Assembly (NCBI RefSeq): GCF_001421515.1
Contig: NZ_LMKM01000023.1
Location: forward strand, 67,707 to 131,706
Source: Pedobacter sp. Leaf216
GTDB taxonomy: Bacteria; Bacteroidota; Bacteroidia; Sphingobacteriales; Sphingobacteriaceae
Direction of reading: 5' to 3'
DNA length: 64,000 nt
How positions within the stretch are numbered: the first letter of the stretch is position 1; the number at the start of each line of letters is the position of its first letter. The position numbers and the translations under genes were made by a program. The notes beneath the pieces were generated by a model that ran no database searches, was not told the origin of the DNA, and saw nothing but the letters and a program-made list of their open reading frames with translations. Below are positions 8,096-18,631 of the stretch, in pieces.

Positions 8096-10561
8096 ATGCG
8101 ATATCTTTTATTTTTACTATTATTTTTATCTATTCATACCTCTTCATCTGGCCAAAGCAATACAGGAAAGGCAAAGGTAACCGGAACGGTATTAGATGCG
8201 ACTACAAAAGAAGCTATCGATTTTGCGACAATTACAGTGTTTAAAACAGGTACAAAAACCATAGTCAATGGAATAAGTTCTGATGCTAAAGGAAACTTTA
8301 CTGTCTCAGGGCTCCCAGGTGGCACTTATAACGTTTCTGTTGATTTCCTTGGCTATAAGGCTCAGAACTTTCCTGTAACTGTGAGCCCAACATCCTCCAC
8401 CATTTCCTTGGGAACTATTTTATTAGCCTCAACGATAGACCAACTGCAATCGGTTACCGTAATGGCTAAGACACCAATTATTGAGAACAGAATAGATAAA
8501 ACAGTATACAATACAGCAAACGACCTTACAGCGCAGAATGGCATTGCGTTAGATGTTTTGAAAAAAGTTCCTATGGTGAGTGTAGATACTGATGGAAATG
8601 TAGAATTGCAAGGTAGCGGAAGTGTCCGGTTTTTAATTAACGGCAAGCCATCAAGTATATTTGGTGCAAGCCTGGCCGATGCATTACAGTCTATCCCTGC
8701 TAGCCAGATTAAAAGCGTGGAGGTCATTACCAGTCCGGGCGCAAAATACGATGCCACCGGTACAGGTGGCATAATCAATATTGTTTTAAAAGACAATAAA
8801 CTTCAAGGAATAAACGGTACTGTGAATTATTCTATTGGTTCCAGACTTCAGAATGGTTCAGCAAACTTGAATGTTAAAAAAGGAAATTTTGGAGTTGGTA
8901 TCTTCTTTAGTGGCAACCAGCAGTTTAACACTGTTGCTAAAAGTTCTTCCAGAAGAACATCCTACAATACAACCAGGGACACCATTAAAAATTTCTTTCA
9001 GGACGGCAGTAGTTCGCAGAAAAGGGGTAGTTACCAAACAGGCTTAAATTTAAACTGGAATATTACTCCAAAAGATGAGCTTACAGCCACTTTAGGATAC
9101 AATCATTTCAACAATAATACGAATGGAACAACTAACCAGATTCAGCAATACCTGCTGGCGACATCGGGAAACAACATTTCTGATTTGAGGAGTTTGAGAA
9201 ATTCAACCAGTAATTTTAGTGCCAACTCCACCGATGTGAGCCTGGCTTACAAAAAGACTTTCAAAAAAGAGGGCCATGAAATGGACTTTCTATACAATGC
9301 AAGTTTTGGCAATAATCTGGTAAAAGCTTCACAGATTTCAACTTATCAAGGCGGAGGTTTTCCAAATACAGGATTGAATAGCAGCAATCCCGGAAAGGAG
9401 AACGAAACAGAAATTTCGATGAATTACACGCTTCCTGTAACCAAGAAATTGACCATTGAGGGTGGTTCAAAAATATTGATTGACAACCTAAACAATAATG
9501 TACTGACCGACACGCTGCTTACAAATGGAGCTTACATCAATAATACAAACCAAACCTATGGCTTTAACTACAAACGAAATGTGTATACCGCTTATCTTTC
9601 GGCATCGTTTTCACTTTTTAAAGATTTCATTACCGGAAAAGCAGGCCTGAGATATGAAAGAACAGGAAAAGTAGCCGATTTCTCAGGAGCTGCAATCGCC
9701 GCTTATAACACATTTGCACCTTCATTTACCTTACAGCATAAGCTTGATGAGACCCAATCGGTCAAATTTTCCTATAATTACCGGATAGAAAGACCGGATT
9801 ATGGTGATTTGAATCCATTTTACAATATAAGCGACCCGCACAATATCAGTACCGGGAACCCGCTTTTGAAGCCTGAAATTGGCAATAACTTAGAATTAGG
9901 TTACAGCAAAACTTTCGAGAAAGGTGCTAATATTTATTTTGCAGGATATTATCGCCGCAACACCGACGACATGCAACAGTTGACCACGTTTTATGATGTA
10001 ATTTCCATCAACGGCGTCGATTATTCTGCGGTAGCCTTGACGCAGAGGATGAATCTTGGTTCTCAAACCAGTATTGGCGCAAGCCTTTTCGCCTCAGTGC
10101 CGGTGACTGAAAAGCTTAACTTGCGGACCAATCTTCAAGCCGGCAACAGAAGTAACATTTCGCCCGGACTGGCAAGCGTAAGCGCTTTTGCCTATAGAGC
10201 AAATTTGAATGCCAGCTACCAATTTGGTGGAAATTTACTTGCTGAAGTTTTTGGGAACTACAATTCTCAGCAGCGGAACTTCAGGAGTGCCAGACCATCG
10301 GTATTTAATTATAGTTTAGCGATAAGAAAGCAATTCTGGAATAAAAACGGAAGTATCGGCCTCACCGCAGCCAATCCTTTTAACCGTTATTTAACACAAA
10401 GACAGACAAGCTTTGGTCCCAACTTCGAACAAACGAACTTGAGACTTGTCCCTGTTCAATCGTTTGGTTTAAGTCTCTCATATAAATTTGGCAAACTTCA
10501 GTTCAAAAAAGATAAGGAAGAAGATGTACCTCAGTTACCGGATGTTGGTGGAGGAAAATAA
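8096..10561 (+). CDS. TonB-linked outer-membrane beta-barrel protein with carboxypeptidase-regulatory-like domain
   Basis: 821 residues: signal peptide (1-20), an Ig-like carboxypeptidase-regulatory domain (about 27-110, KVTGTVLDATTKEAIDFATI), a plug-like segment (about 120-220, TPIIENRIDKTVYNTAN and GSGSVRFLINGKPS), then a long barrel with many aromatic-ended strands. This is the outer-membrane beta-barrel family (OMP_b-brl_3 type) common in Bacteroidota; neither a SusC motif nor a SusD partner is present. The substrate is unknown. It is divergent from the DUF4198-like gene across about 190 bp and followed by a gene-free stretch, so it is a single transcription unit. The tail after the last strand (KKDKEEDVPQLPDVGGGK) is unusual, as such proteins usually end in Phe or Tyr. 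Confidence 0.8.
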   Translation: MRYLLFLLLFLSIHTSSSGQSNTGKAKVTGTVLDATTKEAIDFATITVFKTGTKTIVNGISSDAKGNFTVSGLPGGTYNVSVDFLGYKAQNFPVTVSPTSSTISLGTILLASTIDQLQSVTVMAKTPIIENRIDKTVYNTANDLTAQNGIALDVLKKVPMVSVDTDGNVELQGSGSVRFLINGKPSSIFGASLADALQSIPASQIKSVEVITSPGAKYDATGTGGIINIVLKDNKLQGINGTVNYSIGSRLQNGSANLNVKKGNFGVGIFFSGNQQFNTVAKSSSRRTSYNTTRDTIKNFFQDGSSSQKRGSYQTGLNLNWNITPKDELTATLGYNHFNNNTNGTTNQIQQYLLATSGNNISDLRSLRNSTSNFSANSTDVSLAYKKTFKKEGHEMDFLYNASFGNNLVKASQISTYQGGGFPNTGLNSSNPGKENETEISMNYTLPVTKKLTIEGGSKILIDNLNNNVLTDTLLTNGAYINNTNQTYGFNYKRNVYTAYLSASFSLFKDFITGKAGLRYERTGKVADFSGAAIAAYNTFAPSFTLQHKLDETQSVKFSYNYRIERPDYGDLNPFYNISDPHNISTGNPLLKPEIGNNLELGYSKTFEKGANIYFAGYYRRNTDDMQQLTTFYDVISINGVDYSAVALTQRMNLGSQTSIGASLFASVPVTEKLNLRTNLQAGNRSNISPGLASVSAFAYRANLNASYQFGGNLLAEVFGNYNSQQRNFRSARPSVFNYSLAIRKQFWNKNGSIGLTAANPFNRYLTQRQTSFGPNFEQTNLRLVPVQSFGLSLSYKFGKLQFKKDKEEDVPQLPDVGGGK

Positions 10562-11226
10562 TTGGAGGTATGAAACTTTTGTCATCACTTTCGACCAAAA
10601 AGAAAGTTTATCACCGCCGTCATTGGGTCGTCAGGCATCAATTTATTCGCAATTGATAAATTGTATCAATGCGTAGAATAACCTAAAAAAACTAAGGATC
10701 TACCCTCTGTCCGGCCACATCCGGGTCATGGAACCCCTGCAAACGACCACAGGCACCATCATATGCCGGCTAAGCTGCTTCACAACGCGCTCGAAGAAAC
10801 CCCGGTAAAGACGTTGCCAACAATTAATCGACCGATCTATCTACTCTTTGTGAAGCAACATGTGACCGTCTAAATTTACCTGCCAATTTGAGTGCCATTA
10901 ATAAAATCCATTCTATCTCCTGAATCCAGCACCTTCCATGTCTATCGCTAATAACGGATCGGGTTTAGGCCATGCGAAGAGAATTCATCTTTACATCCAC
11001 CCTGTCAGACTGTTTCCGTAAAAATAACGCAACCGGTTTTTATTCCAATATACCTACATTGGAAGATCGCTTTTAACCCTAATAGATGTTATGGGTAAAG
11101 TTAACAGGAGACCACCTTAATTAATTGTATTTACTGCGTTTGTCATTTTCTACTGCAAGAACTTTACCGGTTAAAAATGATAAATGATCAGAAAGTAAAA
11201 CTGTTAATGTAGTCTCCTGATAGATT
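10562..11226. other. Gene-free stretch of 665 bp
   Basis: No supported gene. The middle (about 10,700-10,830) is visibly richer in G+C than its surroundings and carries short frames on both strands without recognisable motifs, so it may be a decayed gene. No inverted repeat, tRNA or promoter stood out. Confidence 0.5.
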
Positions 11227-12507
11227 TTACTGTTTTTCTAAATAGAAATCATCACCATATACGGTACCTGTTGCGGGTTTATAGAAATACAGCGTTGCAC
11301 TCGTGTTGCTGGCGCCAGTTGTAAAACTTACTGATCCAAGGGAATAAGAAGTTGTACTGATCGGAATTGCAATGGCAGAACCTCCATAATTTTTTACACC
11401 AATTGAAACACTTTCCCCGGCAGCAGAAACTTTTGCATAACCTGCGAATTTATAAGTGGTATTAGGCGTCAATCCCGTGATTACCTGTTCCAAAGAACTT
11501 TCTGCACCAGTTTCTTTTAAAGATTTTGAGCCTGTTCTCGCATTACCCGTTACAACCGAAACCGTACCTCCCCAACTTGTCCAGGGAGCGATAGATGTAC
11601 CTTCAAACCCTCCATTGCCCAAGAGCGAAAGTTTATAAACCCTCACATAATCTACCTGCATACTGAAAGGAAGATTTGAATTGGTAATGGCGCCCGGCCA
11701 TCCTGCCCCACCTGCCTGATTCAGGATTACATAAAATGGAACATCAAAAGGATACTGCTGCCACCCTCCCGAGGTTGACTTACTGTAGGTATATTGAAGG
11801 GTACCGTTTACATAAAACTTAATAGCTGATGGATCCCATTCGATTGCATAAGTATTAAATTCAGTCGTGTTATATGGGGCTGCTTTTGTTGCGGTACTTG
11901 AACCATTTGCATTTGTAACCACGCTGTTGTGTATGGTGTGATGAATATTTGCTTCGTTGTTTACATGCTCCATAATGTCTATTTCGCCACAGGCAGGCCA
12001 ACTCCCCGAATGCGCTGTTGCGGGTTCGGGCATCATCCATATAGCCGGCCATGATCCCTGCCCTTGGGTAAACTTAGCCCTTACCTCAATTTTTCCATAA
12101 GCAATACTAAATTTACCTAAAGAGCGGACCCCTCCTGAATGATAAGGCACCGGGTCTCCTGCAATCGTAGCATTATCCATCCTAAACTGCATGTTACTGC
12201 CATCCTGAGACACATAACTGGTAGATGAGGTGAGGTACTTATTCCAGGCAACTGTTCCGCGGGGAGCGTATTCCCATTTATCAGCATCAAAAGATCCCGT
12301 AGAATTAAATTCATCCGACCAAACTAACTGATAACCGGGAGTTGCTACAAACTGGGCAGAAGCAATACTCAAATTTTCGCCTGCTTCAGGTTTATTAAAT
12401 GTTTGCGCATTAGCAGATTTCATTTCATCTTTGCTACATGCAGATATTGCAGCACAGATAGCTAAAAACCTGATCGATTTTAAAGTTTTTTCAATTTTTC
12501 TTTTCAT
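11227..12507 (-). CDS. GH16 endo-beta-glucanase (laminarinase-type) lipoprotein with C-terminal CBM
   Basis: 426 residues. Lipoprotein signal ISAC with Cys24. The GH16 domain covers about 58-290: the catalytic motif GEIDIMEHV supplies nucleophile E175, D177 and acid/base E180, and GSWPAIWMMP with the FYVILNQAGG region are standard. The C-terminal 130 residues (NGGFEGTSIAPWTSWGGTVS onward) form a CBM4/9-like beta-sandwich. Clan members cleave beta-1,3- or 1,3/1,4-glucans; laminarin-type specificity is an inference. It is the last gene of the ECF/FecR/SusCD unit, about 290 bp after the BACON gene. Surface-exposed by the usual role of such lipoproteins in PULs. Confidence 0.9.
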   Translation of the reverse strand: MKRKIEKTLKSIRFLAICAAISACSKDEMKSANAQTFNKPEAGENLSIASAQFVATPGYQLVWSDEFNSTGSFDADKWEYAPRGTVAWNKYLTSSTSYVSQDGSNMQFRMDNATIAGDPVPYHSGGVRSLGKFSIAYGKIEVRAKFTQGQGSWPAIWMMPEPATAHSGSWPACGEIDIMEHVNNEANIHHTIHNSVVTNANGSSTATKAAPYNTTEFNTYAIEWDPSAIKFYVNGTLQYTYSKSTSGGWQQYPFDVPFYVILNQAGGAGWPGAITNSNLPFSMQVDYVRVYKLSLLGNGGFEGTSIAPWTSWGGTVSVVTGNARTGSKSLKETGAESSLEQVITGLTPNTTYKFAGYAKVSAAGESVSIGVKNYGGSAIAIPISTTSYSLGSVSFTTGASNTSATLYFYKPATGTVYGDDFYLEKQ

Positions 12508-12794
12508 AATGGTTTATATTTATTTTGGTTAGGAATTTATCATTACGCTTTAAGCATAATTTATTTGAAGATGCGGCTCTAATTTTTCCAAAGGATCACA
12601 TTAAGGTTGTAAAAACAGCAATAGCTGTATTTATAACCTCATTTGATTTAATGAGCAATCTGGCGGATATGCTATTAGGTGCTTGAATTTAATAAGCCCT
12701 TAATCCTTTATCAACAACAAGATCATATTACTCCAGCAGAACACAGATCGTAGATATCTGTTGTTTACCGCTTGCTTAGGTTAAGTGTAACTTA
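12508..12794. other. Spacer between BACON and GH16 genes with a weak terminator-like stem
   Basis: No gene. On the minus strand ACAGC-TATT-GCTGT (12615-12628) is followed by a short T run (to 12611), a weak terminator-like stem that could lower read-through into GH16. No clear -7/-33 promoter for GH16 was found. Confidence 0.3.
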
Positions 12795-13172
12795 TCATTT
12801 ATCTTGAGTAATATTTAATAAAACTGCAGGCAGATTACTATTGGTTGAAACCAGCCTGAGCACGGTTGTACGCTGGGCACCGGTTGCATTGGCATTAAGG
12901 GTTACACGAAGTTTATAATCGCCTGCACCGAAATTTTTATCAGCAACAAGCCACGAGTTGCCCGTATTTTGGGTGAGTGACCAACCATTGGTACCTGCAA
13001 TAATATTTATTGATGCAGTATTTTTTGTTGCCGGGAATATTACCAGTTTATCTTCGATGGTTGCAGAAAATGTATCACTTTGCACTGGCGTTAATGGTAT
13101 GTTTTGCTTTTTGCAGCTCAACAGTGAGATTACAATAACGAATGTTATAATAGGATTTATCTTTTTCTTCAT
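12795..13172 (-). CDS. Small BACON-domain lipoprotein
   Basis: 125 residues: lipoprotein signal LLSC (Cys20), a linker, then one BACON-like Ig domain with the family wording GWSLTQNTGNSWLVADKNFG and a last strand VLLNITQDK. BACON domains are thought to bind carbohydrate or act as spacers for surface glycan-binding proteins. It sits directly after SusD (19-bp gap) in the position usually held by SusE/F-type surface glycan-binding proteins, so it is the candidate extra binding protein of this small PUL. At one domain it is far shorter than usual SusE/F-like proteins. Confidence 0.75.
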   Translation of the reverse strand: MKKKINPIITFVIVISLLSCKKQNIPLTPVQSDTFSATIEDKLVIFPATKNTASINIIAGTNGWSLTQNTGNSWLVADKNFGAGDYKLRVTLNANATGAQRTTVLRLVSTNSNLPAVLLNITQDK

Positions 13173-13191
13173 TTGATTTATTTTTTAATAA

Positions 13192-15021
13192 TTACCAGCC
13201 TGGGTTTTGTTTCCACTTTCCATCTGTTAATTGCAGCATTCTTTGTTGAATGGGCAAAAGATAATCTCTCTGTAGGTTAAACCGGTAACCGGTTGGCAGC
13301 ACATTTTTATGCGGATCAATGTACCTGATTTGGTCGCCCGGATTTCCGGTAAGAAATAAGTTAACTGATTTTCCCTGCGGAGCAGTATCATAATAAATAG
13401 CCCCTTTATAAAAACCAGAGGGTGCATTTTGTTCGGCTAAATCGCTCCCTGTAAAAAGTGTTCCCAGCTGTCTTTTGTTTACGAGAATAAGATCTGCCGC
13501 TGCCCATCTTAAAATGTCATCAGTTCGGAAACCTTCACATGCAAGCTCAACACGCCTTTCTCTCCGTACTGCCTGAACAGCAGGAGATAAGTTTTTAAAA
13601 GGATAATCAGCGGCTGTATTAAATTCTTTTATAACATCTACCTGCGGCATCCCAGCCCTATCCCGCAAAGGCTTTAGTGCATTTACAATCTGTGATTGAT
13701 CTCCTCCCAGTTCAGCAATAGCCTCGGCATAATTTAATAATACTTCAGCATAACGGATGGCAATGCCAGGTGCCATACTTTTAAAGTCATCCGTAGTTGC
13801 TGACGAATTACCATATTCTAAAAATTTATGCATTGGATAACCAGTGGTATTTTTATTGAAACCAGTCTGGTCTATTGGTGGAAAGCTGGGAACCAGAACA
13901 TTCACAGGTTTCATGGGCTGCCCGGGCACCCCTGCAGTTTGTGATAAACGTGGATCACGGAGGGTTGGTAAAAGTTCCTGGGCATATTTGCGTTGAGCAT
14001 TTAAACGCTCAGCACCCGTAAATGGTGTTCCGTTGATGGTGAGATAATCATCCACTAAAGAAAGCGTGAGCCCCAGATCCCCACCATCTGAGGAAATATA
14101 TTTTGAAACGCTATGTCCTATATTGTCACCTGCATTATATTTTCGCCAGAGCATTACCTCTTTATTATTTGAAAGATCAGGTGATATAAAAAGATCCGAG
14201 TAATCCTGAAGTGGTTTGCCCGTATTATAAATAGACCATCGCCCGCTACTGATCACTATTAAAGCTGCGTCTCTGGCCTGGCTTAAATAATTGCGGATTT
14301 TATCATCCGATATTCCGTTTGTAAAAAATGGATCGGCTTTTTGTTGATGATACTTTTGCCAGGTACCTTCATACAAGGCAATCCTGGATTTATATGCCAA
14401 TGCAACATCTTTATGCACGCGCATGCTTGCGCTTGAAGAAGCGGCCGGCAATAGGCCAATGGCCACATCGAGGTCTTTCAGAACAGAGTCAATAACCAAA
14501 GTCCTGGGATCTCTGGCAACTTTCATCACTTCGGGATCTTCCGGCAATACCTGGTTTACCCATGTTACATCACCATAACCCTTTACAAGATTAAAATAAT
14601 TCAAGGCTCTGAAAAACCTGGCTTCTCCAACGTATTGGTTAATTAAGTTCTGATCTCCTTTAGCATTCTTATAATTGGCCAAAAAATAGTTTAGGCTTCT
14701 TATAGTAGTATAAGCACTTAAACTTGAGGCATTGCTCAGCGCAAGCTGTCCTGTCAGCCTCGTATTTACCGATGAGAATATCATGTTATCAGTACCGGCG
14801 TCGTCAAAAGCAATACCTGTGCCACCAACATTTACCGGATGTACCGGAAAGGCATTGTAGAACTGGTTAAGGTAAAGCCTCAATTCATTAGGGGTAGCCA
14901 AAGGATTGGCTGTGCTTAATGCATCCAAAGGTTTGCGTTCGAGGAAATCCTTTTTACACGAAACCAATGCCAATAGTATCCAGATAACGGATAGGTATTT
15001 TAGTTTATTATCTTGTTTCAT
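13192..15021 (-). CDS. SusD/RagB-family glycan-binding lipoprotein (beta-glucan PUL)
   Basis: I chose the start MKQDNKLKYLSVIWIL at 15021. A longer frame to 15060 would overlap the SusC stop and spoil the signal peptide. From 15021 there is a clean lipoprotein signal (LALVSC) followed by KKDFLERKP, the usual SusD N-terminus, and a 10-nt gap to SusC. The RagB/SusD helical TPR-like fold is indicated by ARFFRALNYFNLVKGYG, ALAYKSRIALYEGTW and the C-terminal block RRERRVELACEGFRTDDILRW. About 609 residues. Surface partner lid of the SusC transporter just upstream. Confidence 0.93.
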   Translation of the reverse strand: MKQDNKLKYLSVIWILLALVSCKKDFLERKPLDALSTANPLATPNELRLYLNQFYNAFPVHPVNVGGTGIAFDDAGTDNMIFSSVNTRLTGQLALSNASSLSAYTTIRSLNYFLANYKNAKGDQNLINQYVGEARFFRALNYFNLVKGYGDVTWVNQVLPEDPEVMKVARDPRTLVIDSVLKDLDVAIGLLPAASSSASMRVHKDVALAYKSRIALYEGTWQKYHQQKADPFFTNGISDDKIRNYLSQARDAALIVISSGRWSIYNTGKPLQDYSDLFISPDLSNNKEVMLWRKYNAGDNIGHSVSKYISSDGGDLGLTLSLVDDYLTINGTPFTGAERLNAQRKYAQELLPTLRDPRLSQTAGVPGQPMKPVNVLVPSFPPIDQTGFNKNTTGYPMHKFLEYGNSSATTDDFKSMAPGIAIRYAEVLLNYAEAIAELGGDQSQIVNALKPLRDRAGMPQVDVIKEFNTAADYPFKNLSPAVQAVRRERRVELACEGFRTDDILRWAAADLILVNKRQLGTLFTGSDLAEQNAPSGFYKGAIYYDTAPQGKSVNLFLTGNPGDQIRYIDPHKNVLPTGYRFNLQRDYLLPIQQRMLQLTDGKWKQNPGW

Positions 15022-15031
15022 TTTACTTAAG

Positions 15032-18000
15032 TTATAGTGATACGTTAAGGCCGAATGCATATACTTTACTCAACGGATAAGCCTTCCCTGTACCAACTGA
15101 ACCAGTGAGTCCTTCGGGATCGAACATTTTTGCCAGGTTTGTAATGACAAAAAGATTTTCACCGGATACAAAAAGATTTACCTTGCTTAATTTTATTTTG
15201 TTTACCCATTGCTTAGGCAGCGAATAATTGAGGGTTGCATTTTTTAACCTCAAATAAGAGGCGCTTTGAAGATACCGATCGGTTACCTGTTGTGTTTTGT
15301 TTGAAAACGAGTTCTGTGAGCCAGCAGGGGCTGCATATGGGTTAGGGTAATAGGCACCGGCATTTTGAGGCGTCCAAAAATCAAGGTGCTGTTCAAATAC
15401 GGTTACCTGTGCCAAAGCTCCTGCCCCCCAGAAATACACATCTCCTATTCCCGGAGCATAATTCTTTTTACCTATGCCCTGTAAAAGAACCGAAAGTGTT
15501 AATCCTTTCCAGCTCATGCTGCCATTAAGGGAATAAGTGTAACGCGGATTTGTATTTCCTATCACGGTCAAATCGCCCATATCACCGAGCTTATTACTCC
15601 CATTGCTTATTTTCCCATCATTATTGAGATCAAGATACCTTACATCTCCAGGCTTCCAGTCTAGCGGGGAAATGAAGCTTCTGTTCAATTTATTATATTC
15701 AGCGGCTTCAGCAGCATTCTGTATCAGCCCATCACTCCTGTATCCCCAAATTTCTCCAATATCCTTACCCTCATAAAAAGAACCAGCAGGATTGTTGAAC
15801 GTAGGGTTTTGATACCGGGTCACCACAGATTTATAATCTGAAAGTGTTCCACCCAACCTATATGCAATTTCCTGACCTATTTTACCTTTCCAGTTTAAGC
15901 TGAGTTCCCATCCGCGGGTACGCAGATCAGCATTGTTGCTGGATGGTACGACCCCTCCAAACATATCTGCAATATCAAATGAAGGCCCAAGCATGTTTTT
16001 GGTATTTCTTTGATAAATATCCAAGCTTCCGGTTAACCTATTGCTTAGCAGCTCAAAATCCAGACCTAGATTTCCACTTAGTACCTTTTCCCAGGTCAAT
16101 GCCGGGTTGTATGGTGCGGGAGCAAAAATATTCGCTTCCCGACCATTCTGAAAATACCATTGTGGCCCTGCACCACTGGCTCCGGGCACAGATGTTCTCA
16201 TCGTTTGAGCGTAAGAATATATCGGTGCACCAGCCTGGTTGCCGAGCGTTCCATATGAGCCTCGCAGTTTTAATACGTTGATGAATTTACTTCCATTTTT
16301 TATAAACTCTTCTTCGGCAATGTTATAACCTAATGATACCGATGGGAAGAAACCCCACCTTTTGCCTGGTGCAAACCTGGATGAGCCGTCGTACCTTGCA
16401 TTGGCTTCCAACAAATACTTATTTTTGTAATTGTAATTTATCCTACCAAAAAATCCTTTAGTTGCCCACTCATTCCTTGCCTCACCTGATACCGCAGGAG
16501 ATGTAGTCAGTATCAATCCTGGTGTAGCAAAACTGATCAGATCCTGAGCACCTGAAGACAGCGATTCGAACTGGTTCAATTCCTGCTGATAGCCACCCAA
16601 AAAATTAAACTGGTGCCCGCTATCCAGTTTGATTTCGTAGGCGGTATAAATATTTGGAGATATATAAGTATTTGTTGCGCTTCCACGTGAATAACCGCCT
16701 GTAAGCACTATGCCGTATTCAGATCTGTTCACAAATTTTGGCGTACCATCAATTCCATAAACGATTCCCGGTATCAACAATGCTGCATCGTCGGTATTTG
16801 TCCGCAGGATATTGAAATCAACATTTATATTCCAGTTTTTTAAAGGTGTAATTCTGAGGCTGGGAGATATACTGATTGCGTTCTCCCTGTTTATATTTTC
16901 TGATCCGGACCGGAGATACGGAACCCCTGATATTTCATTGAAATTTCCGCTTAGATCATATGGTGAAACATTCGGACGCATCCTTAACATATTGTGAAAA
17001 AAGAGGTTTTCAAATGCTCCGGAAAACGGACTTGAATAACGGCTTTGAGAAAACTTGGAGTTTACCGACGCTTTCATCCATTTGGTGATATGTGCGCTGA
17101 TTGAAGTGTTGAAGTTGTAACGCTGAAAATTGATCTCAGCATATCGCAATGAGCCGTCTTCGTTGTTATAACCTCCTGAAATATAATATTGGATATCTTT
17201 GGAACCACCACTTACATTTAGGTTATGGGTCTGTCTGAGGGCAAAAGGTTTATAGTTAAAATCAAGCCAGTTGGTATTGGCCACGCCGTTAGCTGTGTTT
17301 TCCCAATTGCTCAGGTAATTATCATTTGCTTCGGGCAAAACCGGAAACCCTGAAGGATTCTGTATGTATTGTTGAAGCTGAGACAGTTTTTCTTCTGAAT
17401 ATTGTTTTGTACCTGTTGCATTAAATGTAGCAGCATTAAAATACTGTGCAAAATTATAGGCATCTACAACATCCGGCAACTGGATAGGTGAGGTTAAACC
17501 AATACTATTGGAATAACTAACATTGGTTTTCCCTTCCACACCTTTTTTTGTTGTTACCAAAATCACCCCATAGGCAGCTCTTGCACCGTATATCGCTGAC
17601 GCAGATGCATCCTTTAGTACAGAAATAGATTCAATATCGTCTGGGTTCACCCTATCCAAAGGCATCGGTGTACCATCAACCAATACAAAGGGATTGTCTG
17701 TGCCGCTTAAATTTCCGACACCCCTGATGTTCAATCCATAACTCTGGCCGGGTTTTGCATTTCCTGTGGCATTAACATTCAATCCTGGAACAAGGCCTGC
17801 CAATCTCTGCGTAGCGTTTATAACCGGGCGGTTTTCCAAGTCCTGACTTTTGATCACGGATACTGCACCGGTTAAATTTACTTTCTTCTGTGTGCCGTAG
17901 CCAACAACTACGACATCGTTTAACGCACTTGATGCGCTTAAAAGTTTTACAACGATTTCCTTCGAATCCGAAACTTTGATCTCTTTGGATTCAAATCCGA

Positions 18001-18547
18001 TACTGCTTATTACCAGCACCTGCCCTTTCTCCACACCTGCAATCCGGAACATGCCATCGGCATCACTCATTGTCCCTTTAGCTGTTCCTAATACTTTTAT
18101 TGAAGCTCCCGGTATTCCCTGACCTGTATCGTCAATGATTTTCCCTACAAGGTCAATTACTTTGTCTTGTTGCAGCTCTCCGAGCAAAGGCTTTTCTTTA
18201 ATGATTACCGCTCTTTCAGTAACCGAGTATGTAAATGGCTGATTGGTAAAACACTTATCCAGTGCAGTTAATAAGTCACTATTGCTTATATCAAGGCTTA
18301 CCGGCTTCGCTTTTCGGATGAGGTTTGAATTATAAAAAAAGTCATACCCCGTTTGGCTCTGTATCTGGGAAAATATTTTTTCTAGTGGTGCATTTTTAAC
18401 ATTAAGGGTAATTTTTTGTGCGAAGCTTGTAGCACTCACCGGGATTATCCCAATAAAGAGTGTTGTGGCAATCAGTTTAATTACCCGGAAAAATTTTGGT
18501 GCGCAGAAGTATTCACCACGCATGAGTATCTTGTAAAATTTATACAT
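15032..18547 (-). CDS. SusC/RagA TonB-linked transporter with N-terminal STN domain
   Basis: 1171 residues. After the signal peptide comes an STN (secretin/TonB short N-terminal) domain (about 48-110, ITLNVKNAPLEKIFSQIQSQ), then a carboxypeptidase-like domain (about 130-205), the SusC hallmark DVVVVGYGTQ at about 212-221, a plug, and a barrel ending GLNVSL. STN-bearing receptors pass a signal to FecR across the periplasm; the FecR and ECF sigma genes directly upstream complete that trans-envelope system. It imports oligosaccharides, probably beta-glucan fragments judging by the GH16. The start could be the internal Met at residue 9; the signal peptide is unusually long from 18547. Confidence 0.93.
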   Translation of the reverse strand: MYKFYKILMRGEYFCAPKFFRVIKLIATTLFIGIIPVSATSFAQKITLNVKNAPLEKIFSQIQSQTGYDFFYNSNLIRKAKPVSLDISNSDLLTALDKCFTNQPFTYSVTERAVIIKEKPLLGELQQDKVIDLVGKIIDDTGQGIPGASIKVLGTAKGTMSDADGMFRIAGVEKGQVLVISSIGFESKEIKVSDSKEIVVKLLSASSALNDVVVVGYGTQKKVNLTGAVSVIKSQDLENRPVINATQRLAGLVPGLNVNATGNAKPGQSYGLNIRGVGNLSGTDNPFVLVDGTPMPLDRVNPDDIESISVLKDASASAIYGARAAYGVILVTTKKGVEGKTNVSYSNSIGLTSPIQLPDVVDAYNFAQYFNAATFNATGTKQYSEEKLSQLQQYIQNPSGFPVLPEANDNYLSNWENTANGVANTNWLDFNYKPFALRQTHNLNVSGGSKDIQYYISGGYNNEDGSLRYAEINFQRYNFNTSISAHITKWMKASVNSKFSQSRYSSPFSGAFENLFFHNMLRMRPNVSPYDLSGNFNEISGVPYLRSGSENINRENAISISPSLRITPLKNWNINVDFNILRTNTDDAALLIPGIVYGIDGTPKFVNRSEYGIVLTGGYSRGSATNTYISPNIYTAYEIKLDSGHQFNFLGGYQQELNQFESLSSGAQDLISFATPGLILTTSPAVSGEARNEWATKGFFGRINYNYKNKYLLEANARYDGSSRFAPGKRWGFFPSVSLGYNIAEEEFIKNGSKFINVLKLRGSYGTLGNQAGAPIYSYAQTMRTSVPGASGAGPQWYFQNGREANIFAPAPYNPALTWEKVLSGNLGLDFELLSNRLTGSLDIYQRNTKNMLGPSFDIADMFGGVVPSSNNADLRTRGWELSLNWKGKIGQEIAYRLGGTLSDYKSVVTRYQNPTFNNPAGSFYEGKDIGEIWGYRSDGLIQNAAEAAEYNKLNRSFISPLDWKPGDVRYLDLNNDGKISNGSNKLGDMGDLTVIGNTNPRYTYSLNGSMSWKGLTLSVLLQGIGKKNYAPGIGDVYFWGAGALAQVTVFEQHLDFWTPQNAGAYYPNPYAAPAGSQNSFSNKTQQVTDRYLQSASYLRLKNATLNYSLPKQWVNKIKLSKVNLFVSGENLFVITNLAKMFDPEGLTGSVGTGKAYPLSKVYAFGLNVSL

Positions 18548-18631
18548 TTGGATAGTTGAGGATTAGTTTATTGTTTGATTTAGCTGGCTGGTTAACTTTG
18601 TTTAGGACATAATCCTAGCTGGAATTCCTAA

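Noticed and set aside
10700..10830. Possible transposase or sensor remnant in the G+C-richer patch
   Set aside because: Translated on both strands without any recognisable motif; recorded only as gene-free.
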